Source: Sphingomonadales bacterium (GTDB lineage: Bacteria; Pseudomonadota; Alphaproteobacteria; Sphingomonadales; Sphingomonadaceae). From it: a stretch of DNA of 40,421 bases. The position numbers and the translations under genes were made by a program. Location of the stretch: assembly GCA_012032285.1 (NCBI GenBank), contig JAAURJ010000026.1, positions 1-40,421 of the forward strand, read 5' to 3'. The notes below the pieces were generated by a model. The model saw only the letters and a program-made list of their open reading frames with translations, was not told the DNA's origin and did not search any database. The first letter of the stretch is position 1. Every line of letters begins with the position of its first letter. Positions 18,173 through 27,395 of the stretch are shown in pieces.

Positions 18173-18633
18173 ATGAAAGAAAAATTCCGCTACAGGCTTT
18201 TTTACAGGCTGATCGACTTCGCCTTCGCGATGAATATCCTGCTGCTATTGGATATGCTTTATGAAGTTTTTGTCGATTCCAATATGGACTATGGGGTCTT
18301 TGCACCTGTGGCTCTAGGCATAGTTGTTTTGGCCATATGTATTCCGTCTTTTCTGATTTTTGCCCGCTTCATGCATGACGAATATATTCGTTTATTGTGG
18401 CAAAAACCTCTCAAACCGTTGTCCGCGCCTTGATCATACTCCCATTGCCGATATTGATTTTTTATGGCGCAGCAATGGGTGTTTCTGGCAGAGAGATTAT
18501 TGAGTTAGAAAGCGATATGACAGCCAAAGAAGCCAGTTTGAAAGGGCTGATCACCGGCATTGTGTCTCTTTGGATTTTAACACCTATGTTTTTCACCTTT
18601 GCCTTTCAATGGCACCGGTGGCGGGGAGTATAA
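18173..18633 (+). CDS. Four-helix membrane protein next to a small XRE regulator (frameshifted)
   Basis: Two overlapping frames together make a plausible 153-residue protein with four membrane segments: about residues 13-30, 43-64, 84-104 and 126-145. The first frame (ATG 18173) ends after LLWQKPLKPLSAP; the second continues from AKTSQTVVRALIILPLPI. One extra A in the A5 run 18402-18406 joins them as LLWQKTSQTVVRALI. It precedes a 66-residue XRE regulator by three bases. Membrane proteins of this size (DUF2975/DUF2178-like) often sit beside such compact regulators; I cannot assign the exact family. Function unknown. Confidence 0.65.
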
Positions 18634-18636
18634 GCG

Positions 18637-18837
18637 TTGAAAAACAAACTGAAAGTCCTTCGCGCAATGCGGGATTGGAGCCAAGCGCAGCTTGGCGAGG
18701 AGCTGGATGTTTCGCGTCAGGCGGTGAATGCCATTGAAACCGGCAAATATGATCCTTCCCTGCCGCTGGCGTTCAAAATCGCCCGGTTGTTTGAGATGCC
18801 GATAGAAGAAATTTTTAACGATGAATTTGAAGGATGA
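18637..18837 (+). CDS. Small XRE/Cro-family helix-turn-helix regulator
   Basis: The 66-residue protein is almost entirely an HTH_3 domain: MRDWSQAQLGEELDVSRQAV forms the turn and recognition helix (given here as WSQAQLGEEL, DVSRQAVNAIE), followed by TGKYDPSLPLAFKIARLF. This is the compact type that ends in a short acidic tail (IEEIFNDEFEG). The start is TTG 18637, with GGGGAG about nine bases upstream, just after the stop of the preceding membrane gene. Its stop overlaps the ATG of the next membrane gene (ATGA). The three genes are therefore a coupled unit, and the regulator probably controls its own operon; the signal is unknown. Confidence 0.88.
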   Translation: MKNKLKVLRAMRDWSQAQLGEELDVSRQAVNAIETGKYDPSLPLAFKIARLFEMPIEEIFNDEFEG

Positions 18838-19494
18838 ATATGATGGATAAGGCAAAGCTTATGAATTCCGCGCTTTCAAAAATCATTGTCATTACCTTGC
18901 TTTCCCTTGCCACACTGTTCGGTGTGGGTGTGCTGACCGGAATGTGGGTCGCGCATATGGAGGAAGGCGGCGGCGTTCCGAATGGTAAATTCATTGCCCT
19001 AGCGCTTTTATTCGCAGCCATCACGCTTGCTTGTATCTGGCTTGTATCTGGGGCATTTACAGGATGCTGCAAACAACAAACACCGATGCTGAACCGTTAA
19101 CAAAGAAAGAAGCGCTCAACCGCAATATCATGCTCTCCTGCCTCTTTCTGGGCGGCGTTATTGGTGCTGGCGGTGCGATAATGAGCAATGGGGAGCCATT
19201 TGACCTATTTGGCGACAGCCCGGTTCCCGTCACGGCCGCTATTATCTTTGCACTGCTTTGGGGTATTGTCGTTCCTGTAATAGCCATATTCTGGCACCGC
19301 CGTGCCGTGGATGAACAAGAAGCCCATGCTTATAAAGAGGGGGCATTTTACGCCCTATATTTCTATGCCATCATCTGGCCCATATGGTCGATATTATGGC
19401 GCGGCGGTTTGTTGCCGGAACCCGGTGATGGCGAAATTTACTTTGCCACCTTGACCATATGGCTCGTCATATGGGGTTGGAAAAATATGCCTGA
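18834..19494 (+). CDS. Multi-pass membrane protein broken by an 11-bp tandem duplication
   Basis: The frame from ATG 18834 gives hydrophobic segments (IIVITLLSLATLFGVGVLTG, FIALALLFAAITLACIW) and is then thrown out of frame by two direct copies of CTTGTATCTGG (19030-19040, 19041-19051). Removing one copy continues with GIYRMLQTTNTDAEPLTKKEAL and four further membrane segments. The native stop is probably TGA 19492-19494, reached if the A5 run 19481-19485 is read as A6 (WGWKKYA); as written the frame runs on into the next gene. With both corrections the protein is 216 residues. Family unknown; it lies in the XRE-linked operon. Confidence 0.6.
19030..19051 (+). repeat. 11-bp perfect tandem duplication
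   Basis: CTTGTATCTGG occurs twice without a spacer. Eleven bases shift the frame, so this changes the coding state of the surrounding membrane-protein gene. It is unlike the single-base homopolymer errors elsewhere in the window. Confidence 0.9.
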
Positions 19495-19522
19495 TCAACA
19501 CCGAATATTAAGGAAAAAGACA

Positions 19523-20484
19523 ATGAAACGCCTATTGGAAAATATACTGCTGACTGCGACCGCTTTATGGTTTTCGGCATGGGGTGCCGATGGACCGGCT
19601 ATGGCCTTGGCTCAGGACAGGCAAGCGGGAGAGCAGATTGACAATCTAGAACCTGTCACCCCAGAAAATGTTAAAACTGTGGATGCTGATCCAGCGCTTT
19701 GGTTGGTGCAAGATGAAGATACCAAAATCTATCTTTTCGGGACCGTCCATGTTCTCAAACCAGGTCTGGGCTGGTTTGACGAGGCTGTGAAAACTGCGTT
19801 TGACAAATCCGATATGCTGATCATGGAATTGCCCGAAGACGGCGATACCGATGCCGCGCAGATTTTTGGCAAATATGGCATAGACCAAAGCGGGAAAACC
19901 CTGCGCAGCAAGTTATCGGACGAAGACCGGCCGGTTTATGAAGATGCGTTGAAAAAATTGGGTATCCCTGAAAACGCTTTTGATCCGCTTGATCCATGGG
20001 CGGCCGGTGTGACTATGCAGGTTTTGGCGCTGACCAATGCAGGTTACCAGCCGGGTAGCGGCGCAGAAACTATCTTAAAATCAGCGGCAAAGCTTGCAAA
20101 AAACCAATCATGGGGTTGGAAACCGCCGAATATCAGCTGGGTTTATTTGATGGTTTGCCCGAAGAAACGCAAATCCGTTTCCTGATGGAATCGGCGCGTG
20201 ATCTCGATGCTTCTATTGCTGCGCTTGATGATCTAGTCACGGCATGGGCGGCGGGCGATCCAGAATCATTGGCGCAATTGATGAATGAAGGTTTGAATGA
20301 CCCTTTGATCTATGACAAGTTACTGACACAGCGCAATGCCAATTGGGCGCATTGGATTGCAGGCAGGATGCAAAAGCCGGGAATCATATTCATCGCAGTG
20401 GGCGCAGGGCATCTATCCGGGCCAACAAGCGTGCCCTATTTAATGACCGCTTATGGCTTAAAGGCGGAAAGGGTGAATTATTGA
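19523..20484 (+). CDS. TraB/GumN family protein 1 (frameshifted)
   Basis: The start is ATG 19523 (MKRLLENILLTATALWF), with AAGGA eight to nine bases upstream, and a signal peptide ending near PAMALAQ. The TraB/GumN hallmark is ALWLVQDEDTKIYLFGTVHVLKPG (parts: IYLFGTVHVL), with ELPEDGDTD, ETAEYQLGLFDGLP, and a C-terminal GIIFIAVGAGHLSGP. One missing A in the A6 run 20098-20103 breaks it after KSAAKLAK; correction gives KKPIMGLETAEYQ and 320 residues. Family members are thought to act as membrane or periplasmic proteins related to pheromone-shutdown PrgY and to metalloprotease-like folds; GxxH and GAGH motifs are the conserved sites. Substrate unknown. A paralogue follows directly. Confidence 0.82.
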
Positions 20485-20506
20485 TCATCCGTTGGGACCG
20501 CCCTCT

Positions 20507-21433
20507 ATGCGAAACCGCACAGCCATGACGCTTTATCGCTTATTTCTGCTTATCCCGCTCTTGCTTATTGGGGCTTGCTCTCAGGCAGAGCGGGAAGCGC
20601 TGGTGACTATACCGGGACCAGGAAAGCCAGCCTTGTGGAAAGTCACGTCGGATAAGCCGGGGTCTGGAACCGCCTATATTTTCGGAACCGTCCATGCCCT
20701 GCCCCCCGGCACCGACTGGCAAGGGCCGGTTTTGGACAAAGCCATTGCCGATTCGCACAGTTTGATTACCGAAGTCACCGGGCTGGATGACAAAAACGCA
20801 ACGGCAGCAATATTTACGCAAATGGGGATTAGCAAGGGCCTGCCTGCTCTCGATAAAAGGATCGCAGCCGACCTGCTCGATGAATTCGAACTGGCCACCG
20901 GTAAAATTGCAGCGCCTGCCCATGCTATGAACACAATGGAAACATGGGCGGCGGCGTTGACCATAGCGCGGTCGATGGGCGGCGATCTTGGGCTGAACAG
21001 CGCCTTTGGAGTCGAAGCAGTGCTGGCGCAGCGCTTTCGCGCTATGGACCGCCCACATGGGGGGTTAGAAACAATCACGCAGCAATTTGGCTATTTCGAT
21101 AGCTTGCCGGAAGCAGAACAGCGGATAATGCTGTCGGCGATATTGCGTGATTATAATGATGCCCGTGCGGATATGCAGTTGCTGCTCGACCGGTGGATGC
21201 GGGGCGATACCGACGGCCTATTGGAAAGCACGCAAGAGGGGATCATGGCGTCGCCAAAGTTGCGCGCCGTGCTGCTCGACAACCGGAACAGACGCTGGGC
21301 TGATCAAGCGGCGGCGATGATTGATTCAGGACGCAAAGTTTTCATCGCAGTGGGCGCGGCCCATGTGGCAGGCAAAGATGGCCTGCCTGCCTTACTCGCC
21401 ACCAAAGGGTATCGCGCCGAAAGAATCCAATAA
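20507..21433 (+). CDS. TraB/GumN family lipoprotein 2
   Basis: This is an intact 308-residue paralogue of the preceding gene. It has a lipoprotein signal (FLLIPLLLIGAC, Cys24) and not a plain signal peptide, so it is probably membrane-anchored. Family motifs are AYIFGTVHALPPG, ETITQQFGYFDSLPEAEQ and KVFIAVGAAHVAGKDG. The start is uncertain: ATG 20507 (MRNRTAMTLYRLF) gives a basic n-region; ATG 20525 is the alternative. It begins 22 bases after the first GumN stop, so the pair is likely co-transcribed and arose by tandem duplication. Confidence 0.85.
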   Translation: MRNRTAMTLYRLFLLIPLLLIGACSQAEREALVTIPGPGKPALWKVTSDKPGSGTAYIFGTVHALPPGTDWQGPVLDKAIADSHSLITEVTGLDDKNATAAIFTQMGISKGLPALDKRIAADLLDEFELATGKIAAPAHAMNTMETWAAALTIARSMGGDLGLNSAFGVEAVLAQRFRAMDRPHGGLETITQQFGYFDSLPEAEQRIMLSAILRDYNDARADMQLLLDRWMRGDTDGLLESTQEGIMASPKLRAVLLDNRNRRWADQAAAMIDSGRKVFIAVGAAHVAGKDGLPALLATKGYRAERIQ

Positions 21434-21460
21434 AGACTAAGAAAGAAGACGAAAGAATAA

Positions 21461-21508
21461 GGCAGCGCTTGCATTTCCCGCCCGCTGCGCCTAATGGGCA
21501 GCGCTTGC
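21461..21508 (+). repeat. 12-bp direct repeat in the rplY leader
   Basis: GGCAGCGCTTGC occurs at 21461-21472 and 21497-21508, with 36-base spacing, in the 132-base gap before rplY. It could mark a regulator or leader structure. No clear promoter hexamers were assigned here. Confidence 0.5.
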
Positions 21509-21565
21509 GCATGATGGTCATCCCTGGAGGCATCATGGCATTGTTAACTTTATTGGAGATTTATT

Positions 21566-22216
21566 ATGAGCGATCAGCTGACATTGTCGGCCGAACTGCG
21601 CGAACGGGCGGGCAAGGGAGCCTCCCGTGCATTGCGCCGTGAAGGCCGCGTTCCTGCCGTTATTTACGGCGACAAAAAAGAACCCATTGCCATCCATGTG
21701 GAAGCAAAAGAACTGGTCAAATTGTTGATGACCGGTTCTTTCACCAACAGCACGGTTGAATTAACCGTGGGTAAGGACAAACAAATTGTCTTGCCAAAGG
21801 ATGTGGCATTCCACCCCGTCACTGATCGCCCGGTTCATGTCGATTTCTTCCGCATTGCCAAAGGCGCGAAGCTGGATGTTGAGATACCAGTACATTTCAT
21901 CAACGAAGAAAAATCGCCTGGCCTGAAACGCGGCGGCGTTTTGAATATTGTGCGTCATGAATTGGAACTGATTTGCGATGCAACCATGATCCCGGAACAT
22001 ATTGAAATTGATGTTACCGGTTATGATGTTGGTGATTCGATCCACATTTCTGCCGTCACGCTTCCTGCTGGCAGCGAAAGCGCAATCACCGACCGCGACT
22101 TTACCATTGCAACCATCGTTGCTCCTTCATCGCTGAAATCGGGTGAAGGCGATAACAGCAAGTCGAACGATGCGGCAGAAACAGCAAAAGAATCCGGTGA
22201 AAACAGCGGCGAATAA
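21566..22216 (+). CDS. rplY: 50S ribosomal protein L25/general stress protein Ctc
   Basis: The 216-residue CTC-form L25 has the N-terminal 5S-rRNA-binding domain ([21 protein letters not shown], parts: [15 protein letters not shown]), a second TL5/CTC domain from about residue 95 ([22 protein letters not shown], parts: [13 protein letters not shown]), and a low-complexity acidic tail after residue 190. Start ATG 21566 with GGAG eight bases upstream. An intrinsic terminator follows at 22244-22279. Ribosome assembly around 5S rRNA is its role. pth follows on the same strand, a very common bacterial pairing. Confidence 0.95.
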   Translation: MSDQLTLSAELRERAGKGASRALRREGRVPAVIYGDKKEPIAIHVEAKELVKLLMTGSFTNSTVELTVGKDKQIVLPKDVAFHPVTDRPVHVDFFRIAKGAKLDVEIPVHFINEEKSPGLKRGGVLNIVRHELELICDATMIPEHIEIDVTGYDVGDSIHISAVTLPAGSESAITDRDFTIATIVAPSSLKSGEGDNSKSNDAAETAKESGENSGE

Positions 22217-22243
22217 ACGCTAAACCAAATGCTATAGAATTGG

Positions 22244-22279
22244 GGCCGGACGCGATTTTGCACTCCGGCCTTTTCTTTT
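22244..22279 (+). terminator. Rho-independent terminator after rplY
   Basis: GGCCGGA (22244-22250) pairs with TCCGGCC (22264-22270), followed directly by TTTTCTTTT. It lies between rplY and pth, so pth may be expressed partly by read-through. Confidence 0.85.
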
Positions 22280-22306
22280 GCCGCTTGGGAAGGGTAACCG
22301 ATAGTC

Positions 22307-22876
22307 ATGCAGATATGGGCAGGCCTTGGAAATCCCGGACCGCGCTATGCGCTCAACCGGCATAATGTCGGCTTCATGGTGATTGACGCCATTGCCGAAA
22401 TGGAAAACCTGCCCGCGCCGCAGAAAAAATTCAAAGGCTGGGCGCAGGAAACGGTGATCGCGCGTGAGAAAATATTATTGCTAAAACCTGCTACCTTTAT
22501 GAATGAAAGCGGGCAGTCTATTCGCGCCGCGATGGATTTTTATAAATTATCCCAAAGCGATGTGACTGTTTTCTATGATGAACTCGACCTTGCCCCCTTT
22601 AAGGTAAAGGTAAAACAAGGGGGCGGCGCTGCGGGTCATAATGGTATCCGTTCCACAATTAAACATATTGGTGAAGATTTCCGCCGCGTTCGCATAGGCA
22701 TCGGCCATCCGGGGCATAAGGACCGCGTGCAGGCCCATGTCCTTGGCAATTATGCCAAGGCGGAAATGGACGACCTTGCCGATTTGCTCGGCGCAATCGG
22801 TGCAGAAGCCCATTGGCTGGCGCAGGGCGATGATGTGCGTTTCATGAATGATGTGGCGCTGCGACTGGCGAAATAG
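22307..22876 (+). CDS. pth: Peptidyl-tRNA hydrolase
   Basis: Pth frees tRNA from prematurely released peptidyl-tRNA. The 189-residue product has the N-terminal GLGNPGPRYALNRHNVGF with Asn9 and the catalytic His19, KPATFMNESGQS in the middle, VFYDELDLAPFKVKVKQGGGAAGHNGIRS (parts: YDELDLAPFKVKVK, GGGAAGHNGIRS), and RVRIGIGHPG. All family residues are present. Start ATG 22307, 28 bases after the rplY terminator T-tract. Confidence 0.96.
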   Translation: MQIWAGLGNPGPRYALNRHNVGFMVIDAIAEMENLPAPQKKFKGWAQETVIAREKILLLKPATFMNESGQSIRAAMDFYKLSQSDVTVFYDELDLAPFKVKVKQGGGAAGHNGIRSTIKHIGEDFRRVRIGIGHPGHKDRVQAHVLGNYAKAEMDDLADLLGAIGAEAHWLAQGDDVRFMNDVALRLAK

Positions 22877-22936
22877 GCTGCCTGCCGCTTGAACAAAGCC
22901 GTTTCGCAAGATAGTCTCCTGCATAAGGAGAAAGCC

Positions 22937-23935
22937 ATGGCACAATCCACCCCCAATCGCCGCCAGATTATCGCCGGCGCTGGTTTGATCGGCGCGGTCA
23001 GCATAGCGCCCAAAATAGCCGCGAAAGAACCGCCCCCTCTGGCTGGAAAAGCGGTGCTTATTACCGGTTGTTCCTCCGGCTTTGGTTTGCTCTCTGCCAA
23101 ACTTTTTGCCGAGCTTGGAGCAAAGGTTTTTGCCACCATGCGCAATATCCAGCGGCCAGAAGCCAGCGAGCTTGCTGCTTGGGGCGCGGCGGATGCTGTA
23201 AAAGGAGACATTGATCTCACTGTGCTCGAAATCGATGTCACATCGGACGAACAGGTTGCCAAAGGCGTAGCCGAGGCGGAGCGGCTCGCGGGCGGGCCGA
23301 TGGATATCCTGATCAACAATGCAGGGATTGGCTACGCCGGACCGATTGAGCTTCAGGATATGGAGGCGACCAAGCTGATATTCGACACCAATGTTTATGG
23401 CCCGCACCGTATGGCGCGCGCCATCCTTCCCGGAATGCGGGGGGCAAAACGCGGATTGATCTTTAATGTCTCATCACAGCTGGGCCGGGTAATCGTGCCG
23501 TCTGCGGGCCATTATTCACCAACCAAATTTGCGCTGGAGGCGATGAGCGAAGCGATGGCTTATGAGCTTGTCCCGCATAATATCGAAGTCTGCGTGATCC
23601 AGCCCGGCGGATATCCAACAAAAGTTTGGGTGAACCGCAACAAGCTGGCCGCCGAATTGAAGGATCGCCTGTCCGAAGAGGAAGCCGCCGCCTATCCCGC
23701 ATTGGTATCGCGCATGGGCGAAGAAGATGGATCGGGCCGCAGCGCCGATCCGATGGACGTGCCCCGCGCCATGGCGGAAATTGCAATGATGGAAGCCGGA
23801 AAACGCCCCCTGCGCCGCGCGGTGCATCCGGGCAGCAAGCCGCAACTTGCCATCAATGAGGTGAGCGAAAAGGTTCAGGTGGACTGGCTTGGCAGCTCGC
23901 CGTTCGGACCGTGGATAAAGGCTGTGCATGATTGA
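22937..23935 (+). CDS. SDR family oxidoreductase with a Tat-like signal
   Basis: A classical short-chain dehydrogenase of about 332 residues. The NAD(P) motif is TGCSSGFG, followed by INNAG, an NVSSQLG serine strand, and the catalytic YSPTK (YxxxK). Before the fold there is a twin-arginine-like leader PNRRQIIAGAGLIGAVSIAP, so it may be exported with cofactor, as some sphingomonad oxidoreductases are. I start at ATG 22937 (MAQSTPNRRQ) because AAGGAG lies about eight bases upstream; the longer ORF begins at 22889. The substrate is unknown. The stop overlaps the next gene's ATG. Confidence 0.88.
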   Translation: MAQSTPNRRQIIAGAGLIGAVSIAPKIAAKEPPPLAGKAVLITGCSSGFGLLSAKLFAELGAKVFATMRNIQRPEASELAAWGAADAVKGDIDLTVLEIDVTSDEQVAKGVAEAERLAGGPMDILINNAGIGYAGPIELQDMEATKLIFDTNVYGPHRMARAILPGMRGAKRGLIFNVSSQLGRVIVPSAGHYSPTKFALEAMSEAMAYELVPHNIEVCVIQPGGYPTKVWVNRNKLAAELKDRLSEEEAAAYPALVSRMGEEDGSGRSADPMDVPRAMAEIAMMEAGKRPLRRAVHPGSKPQLAINEVSEKVQVDWLGSSPFGPWIKAVHD

Positions 23936-24501
23936 GGGGGAAGAGTTGCAGGGGCTCTTCCTTCGCCCAATAACAGAAGCGGATTTGCCAATAATCATAA
24001 AGCGAAAGCAATGGGCTAATTTCGCCAGTTGGTTTATCTTTATCATATTGGCGGGTTGCGGAATTACGCTCATTCAGTTGGCACCTAGTGCCAAGTCATG
24101 GGGTGTGCATCTGTTATACGCCATGGGAGGCATATTTTGCAATCATTCCGTCTATAATCAGCAAAGTGGGTGGTTACACGTTGAAAATCACAATGGATGG
24201 CGTCCAGGTGAGCAACCGGTTTATAAAACGATTTTTCGATTGGCAGGAAATTGAGGGCGTCAGGATATGGACCTACCGCAACGGCATAGGAGACTTAATT
24301 CCCGCAGCTGTTCTGCATGTAGATGGCAGCAGAAACCGCCGCCGCCCTCTTGAAAACCTGTTCCTGTACTGCGGATATTATTTGCCGCCATTCCTAGAAC
24401 TTGATGCATTCGAATTTGAGAAATTGTTGATTAAAGCCAGAAGACAGTTAAAGCGCCCTAAACCATCAGGTGCAGCCAAGCGCCCTAGCAAAGACGGATA
24501 G
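23928..24501 (+). CDS. Hypothetical membrane protein with a PH-like C-terminal part (frameshifted)
   Basis: Two frames join if one T is removed from the T4 run 24135-24138: YAMGGIF then AIIPSIISKVGGYTLKITMDG. The resulting 190-residue protein has two hydrophobic segments (about residues 33-52 and 62-77) followed by a soluble beta-rich region (ITMDGVQVSNRFIKRFFDWQEIEGVRIW in the family style of bacterial PH-like domains; parts: VSNRFIKRFFDWQEIEG) and a basic tail KRPKPSGAAKRPSK. I do not recognise the exact family. It overlaps the SDR stop by eight bases and precedes ychF by six bases. Confidence 0.55.
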
Positions 24502-24507
24502 AATAAA

Positions 24508-25618
24508 ATGGGTTTCAAATGCGGTATCGTTGGCTTGCCCAACGTCGGTAAATCAACATTGTTCAATGCGCTGACCGAGACGCAGGCGGCGCAGGCGGCG
24601 AATTATCCTTTCTGCACGATCGAACCCAATGAAGGGATCGTTGCCGTCCCTGACCCCCGGCTTGATAAACTGGCGGGGGATAGCCGGTAGCGCGAAGATT
24701 ATCGCTACGCAGCTGACCTTTGTGGATATTGCGGGCCTTGTGCGCGGCGCGTCCAAGGGGGAGGGGCTGGGCAACCAGTTTCTGGGCAATATCCGCGAAG
24801 TCGACGCGATTGTCCATGTGCTACGCTGCTTTGAAAATGCCGATGTCGGCGATGAGATTCAGCACGTTGATGACCGCATCGACCCTGTTTCCGATGCCGA
24901 AACGGTGGAAACCGAACTGATGCTCTCTGATCTCGAAAGTTTGGAAAAACGTGTCCCTGCCCTGCAAAAACGCGCGACCAATGATAAGGAGTTGAAGGTG
25001 CAGGCGGAATTTCTGGGCCGCGTCCTGGAATTGCTGCGTGAAGGGCGTCCGGCGCGTGCGTTGGAACTTGATAATGCCGATGAACGGCGCCTGATGGCGC
25101 AGGCGCAGCTTTTGACATCAAAGCCAGTCCTTTATGTCTGCAATGTAGGCGAAGCACAGGCAAAGGACGGCAACGCCCATAGCGCCGCCGTTTTCAAAAT
25201 GGCCGAAGAGCAAGGCGCGAATGCCGTGGTCGTATCCGCCCGTATCGAAAGCGAGCTGGTCGGCATGGACATGGAGGAACGCATGGAGTTTCTGGGCGAG
25301 CTTGGCCTTGAAGAAACCGGCCTCGCCCGCGTGATCCGCGCCGGATATGATCTGCTGCACCTTATCACCTTTTTCACCGTTGGTCCCAAGGAAGCGCGGG
25401 CATGGACGGTCGAAACCGGCAGCAAAGCGCCAAAGGCCGCTGGCGAAATCCACAGCGATTTCGAACGCGGCTTCATCCGCGCCGAAACCATTGCTTATGA
25501 CGATTATGTCACTCTGGGCGGTGAGGCCAAGGCGCGTGATGCCGGGAAGCTGCGCCAAGAGGGCAAGGAATATGTGGTGAAGGACGGCGATGTCCTGCAT
25601 TTCAAATTTAACGTTTAG
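24508..25618 (+). CDS. ychF: Redox-regulated ATPase YchF (frameshifted)
   Basis: YchF/OLA1 is a universally conserved P-loop NTPase linked to ribosomes and oxidative-stress responses. Visible motifs are the P-loop [14 protein letters not shown], the switch [14 protein letters not shown], the NVGEAQ-containing region in place of the usual NKxD, and the C-terminal TGS-type domain [19 protein letters not shown] (parts: [13 protein letters not shown]) ending in VLHFKFNV. One extra G in the G5 run 24675-24679 breaks it after DKLAG; removal gives [12 protein letters not shown] and 369 residues. Start ATG 24508 is well conserved. Confidence 0.93.
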
Positions 25619-25652
25619 GATCAGCACCAAATCGTAAAAAATGGGGGTATTC

Positions 25653-26114
25653 ATGATCTATTGGGAAGACATAGAAATCGGCAAGATCAACCGCTTTGGC
25701 AAATATCCTGTTACCCGCGATGAGGTGATCGACTTTGCCGGCAAATATGATCCGCAGCCTTTTCATTTGGATGACGAAGCCGCGGCCAAGACGCATTTCG
25801 GACGTCTTTCGGCCAGCGGATGGCACACCGCAGCGATGACTATGCGGATGATGGTTGATAATATGAAGGAGAACCAGCAGGCGGGACTGGGTTCCCCCGG
25901 CCTCGACAAGCTCTCTTGGAAAAAACCTGTCTATCCAGGCGACACGCTGCGCTGCGAGAGTGAAGTATTATCCAAACGTCGCAGCAAAAACCGGCCCGAA
26001 ATGGGCATCTTCAAAGGCGTAACCCGCGTTTATAATCAGCATGACGAATTGGTGATGGAAATGGAAAGCAACGGGTTGATCATGGTGCGCGACCCATCGG
26101 CCCCTATGCAATAG
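25653..26114 (+). CDS. MaoC-like hotdog-fold dehydratase/hydratase
   Basis: The 153-residue product is a MaoC-domain protein. It has the family's DPQPFHLDDEAA segment with the Asp/His dyad region and SGWHTAAMTMRM, followed by LDKLSWKKPVYPGDTL. Such proteins hydrate or bind enoyl-CoA thioesters; no partner domain is fused. The start is ATG 25653 (MIYWEDIEIG), after a G-rich site, and not ATG 25641. It is 22 bases after the ychF stop and probably shares its transcript. The acyl substrate is unknown. Confidence 0.9.
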   Translation: MIYWEDIEIGKINRFGKYPVTRDEVIDFAGKYDPQPFHLDDEAAAKTHFGRLSASGWHTAAMTMRMMVDNMKENQQAGLGSPGLDKLSWKKPVYPGDTLRCESEVLSKRRSKNRPEMGIFKGVTRVYNQHDELVMEMESNGLIMVRDPSAPMQ

Positions 26115-26197
26115 CGAATAAATTTTACCTCCGGCCTTGATCCAGAGGCGGCTTAATGCAAACAAAGACTTTCCCCATAAGCAACTGGAGATCAAAT

Positions 26198-27285
26198 ATG
26201 CCCCGCCCCGCTTCAATAATTGGTAGCGCTATCATAGCTGTTATGCTTAGCGCCTGTCAAAGCTATGGCGACGCAGATAAGGGCAAACCGGCTGCGGCAA
26301 AGGGCAATTATCTGGCGCAGCCGCTGGTCAGCGAAATTTACACCGCCGATCCCAGCGCCCATGTTTGGCAAGATGGCCGCATATACATCTATCCCAGTCA
26401 TGATATTGAAAGCGGAGTGGCAGCGGACGATAAGGGCAATCATTTTGCCATGCGCGATTACCGCGTTCTGTCCATGGACAAGGTGGGCGGCAAGGTCACC
26501 GTCCATGATGTCGCGCTCGATATAAAGGATGTGCCATGGGCGGGGCGGCAAATGTGGGCGCCCGATGCAGCCTATAAGGATGGCCGGTATTATCTCTATT
26601 TCCCGGTGAAGGATAAGGCCGATATTTTCCGTATCGGCGTTGCCACCTCCCAAAGCCCGACCGGACCGTTTAAAGCACAGCCATCCCCCATTAAAAACAG
26701 CTTTTCCATCGACCCTGCGGTTTTCCGCGATGATGACGGGGTGCATTATATATATTTTGGCGGAATTTGGGGCGGGCAACTGCAAAAATGGTCAAACGGC
26801 GTGTTTAATCCTGATGGCTCCGAAAGTGATCTTGGGAAACCGGATGCCCCTGCACTTGCCCCAAAAATCGCGAAGCTGCGCGGCGATATGCTGGAATTTG
26901 ATGAAGCCCCGCGCGATATTTTAATCGTCGATGAATCCGGAAAACCCTTAACTGGCGGCGACACAGGCCGCCGCTTTTTCGAGGGCGCATGGGTGTTTAA
27001 GCGTGACGGGCTTTACTATTTCACCTATTCGACCGGCGAAACCCATTATCTGGTTTATGCCACCGGCACATCGCCCTATGGCCCTTTCACCTATCGTGCC
27101 GGATATTGGAACCGGTGGAAGGGTGGACGACGCATCATTCTGTCACACAGCAAGATGGTGAATGGTATCTTTTCTACCACGACACGCAATTATCGGGCCA
27201 AACCCATTTGCGCAATGTAAAGGTTGCGCCGCTGGAATTTGATGCAAATGGCCTGATCAAAACATTGGATCCCGGACGAAAATAA
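26198..27285 (+). CDS. Glycoside hydrolase family 43 lipoprotein (frameshifted)
   Basis: The start is ATG 26198 with GGAG seven bases upstream. A lipoprotein signal (AVMLSAC, Cys20) tethers it to the membrane. The five-bladed propeller pattern of GH43 shows in YTADPSAHVWQDGRIYIY (catalytic base Asp of DPSAHV), DPAVFRDDDG, and EGAWVFKRDGLYYFTYS (Glu general acid). The frame breaks near 27098 after GPFTYR. A one-base addition there yields GRILEPVEGWTTHHSVTQQDGEWYL (parts: GRILEPVEGWTTHHS, DGEWYLFYHD) and stop 27283-27285, for 362 residues. Likely beta-xylosidase or arabinofuranosidase-type activity on plant polysaccharide; the substrate is not decidable. No sugar transporter is nearby. Confidence 0.85.
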
Positions 27286-27395
27286 GGCCAACCCGGCCAT
27301 GCCATCATTTTACTGTTTCGAATGATTGCAAATAGATATAAAGGCGCAATCTTTGGGCGATTCTTTGAGATCGTTCTTTTCAGGATCATGATATT

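Noticed and set aside
22547-23407. Minus-strand ORF of 286 codons across pth and the SDR gene
   Set aside because: It spans two well-supported genes on the other strand and has no domain signature.
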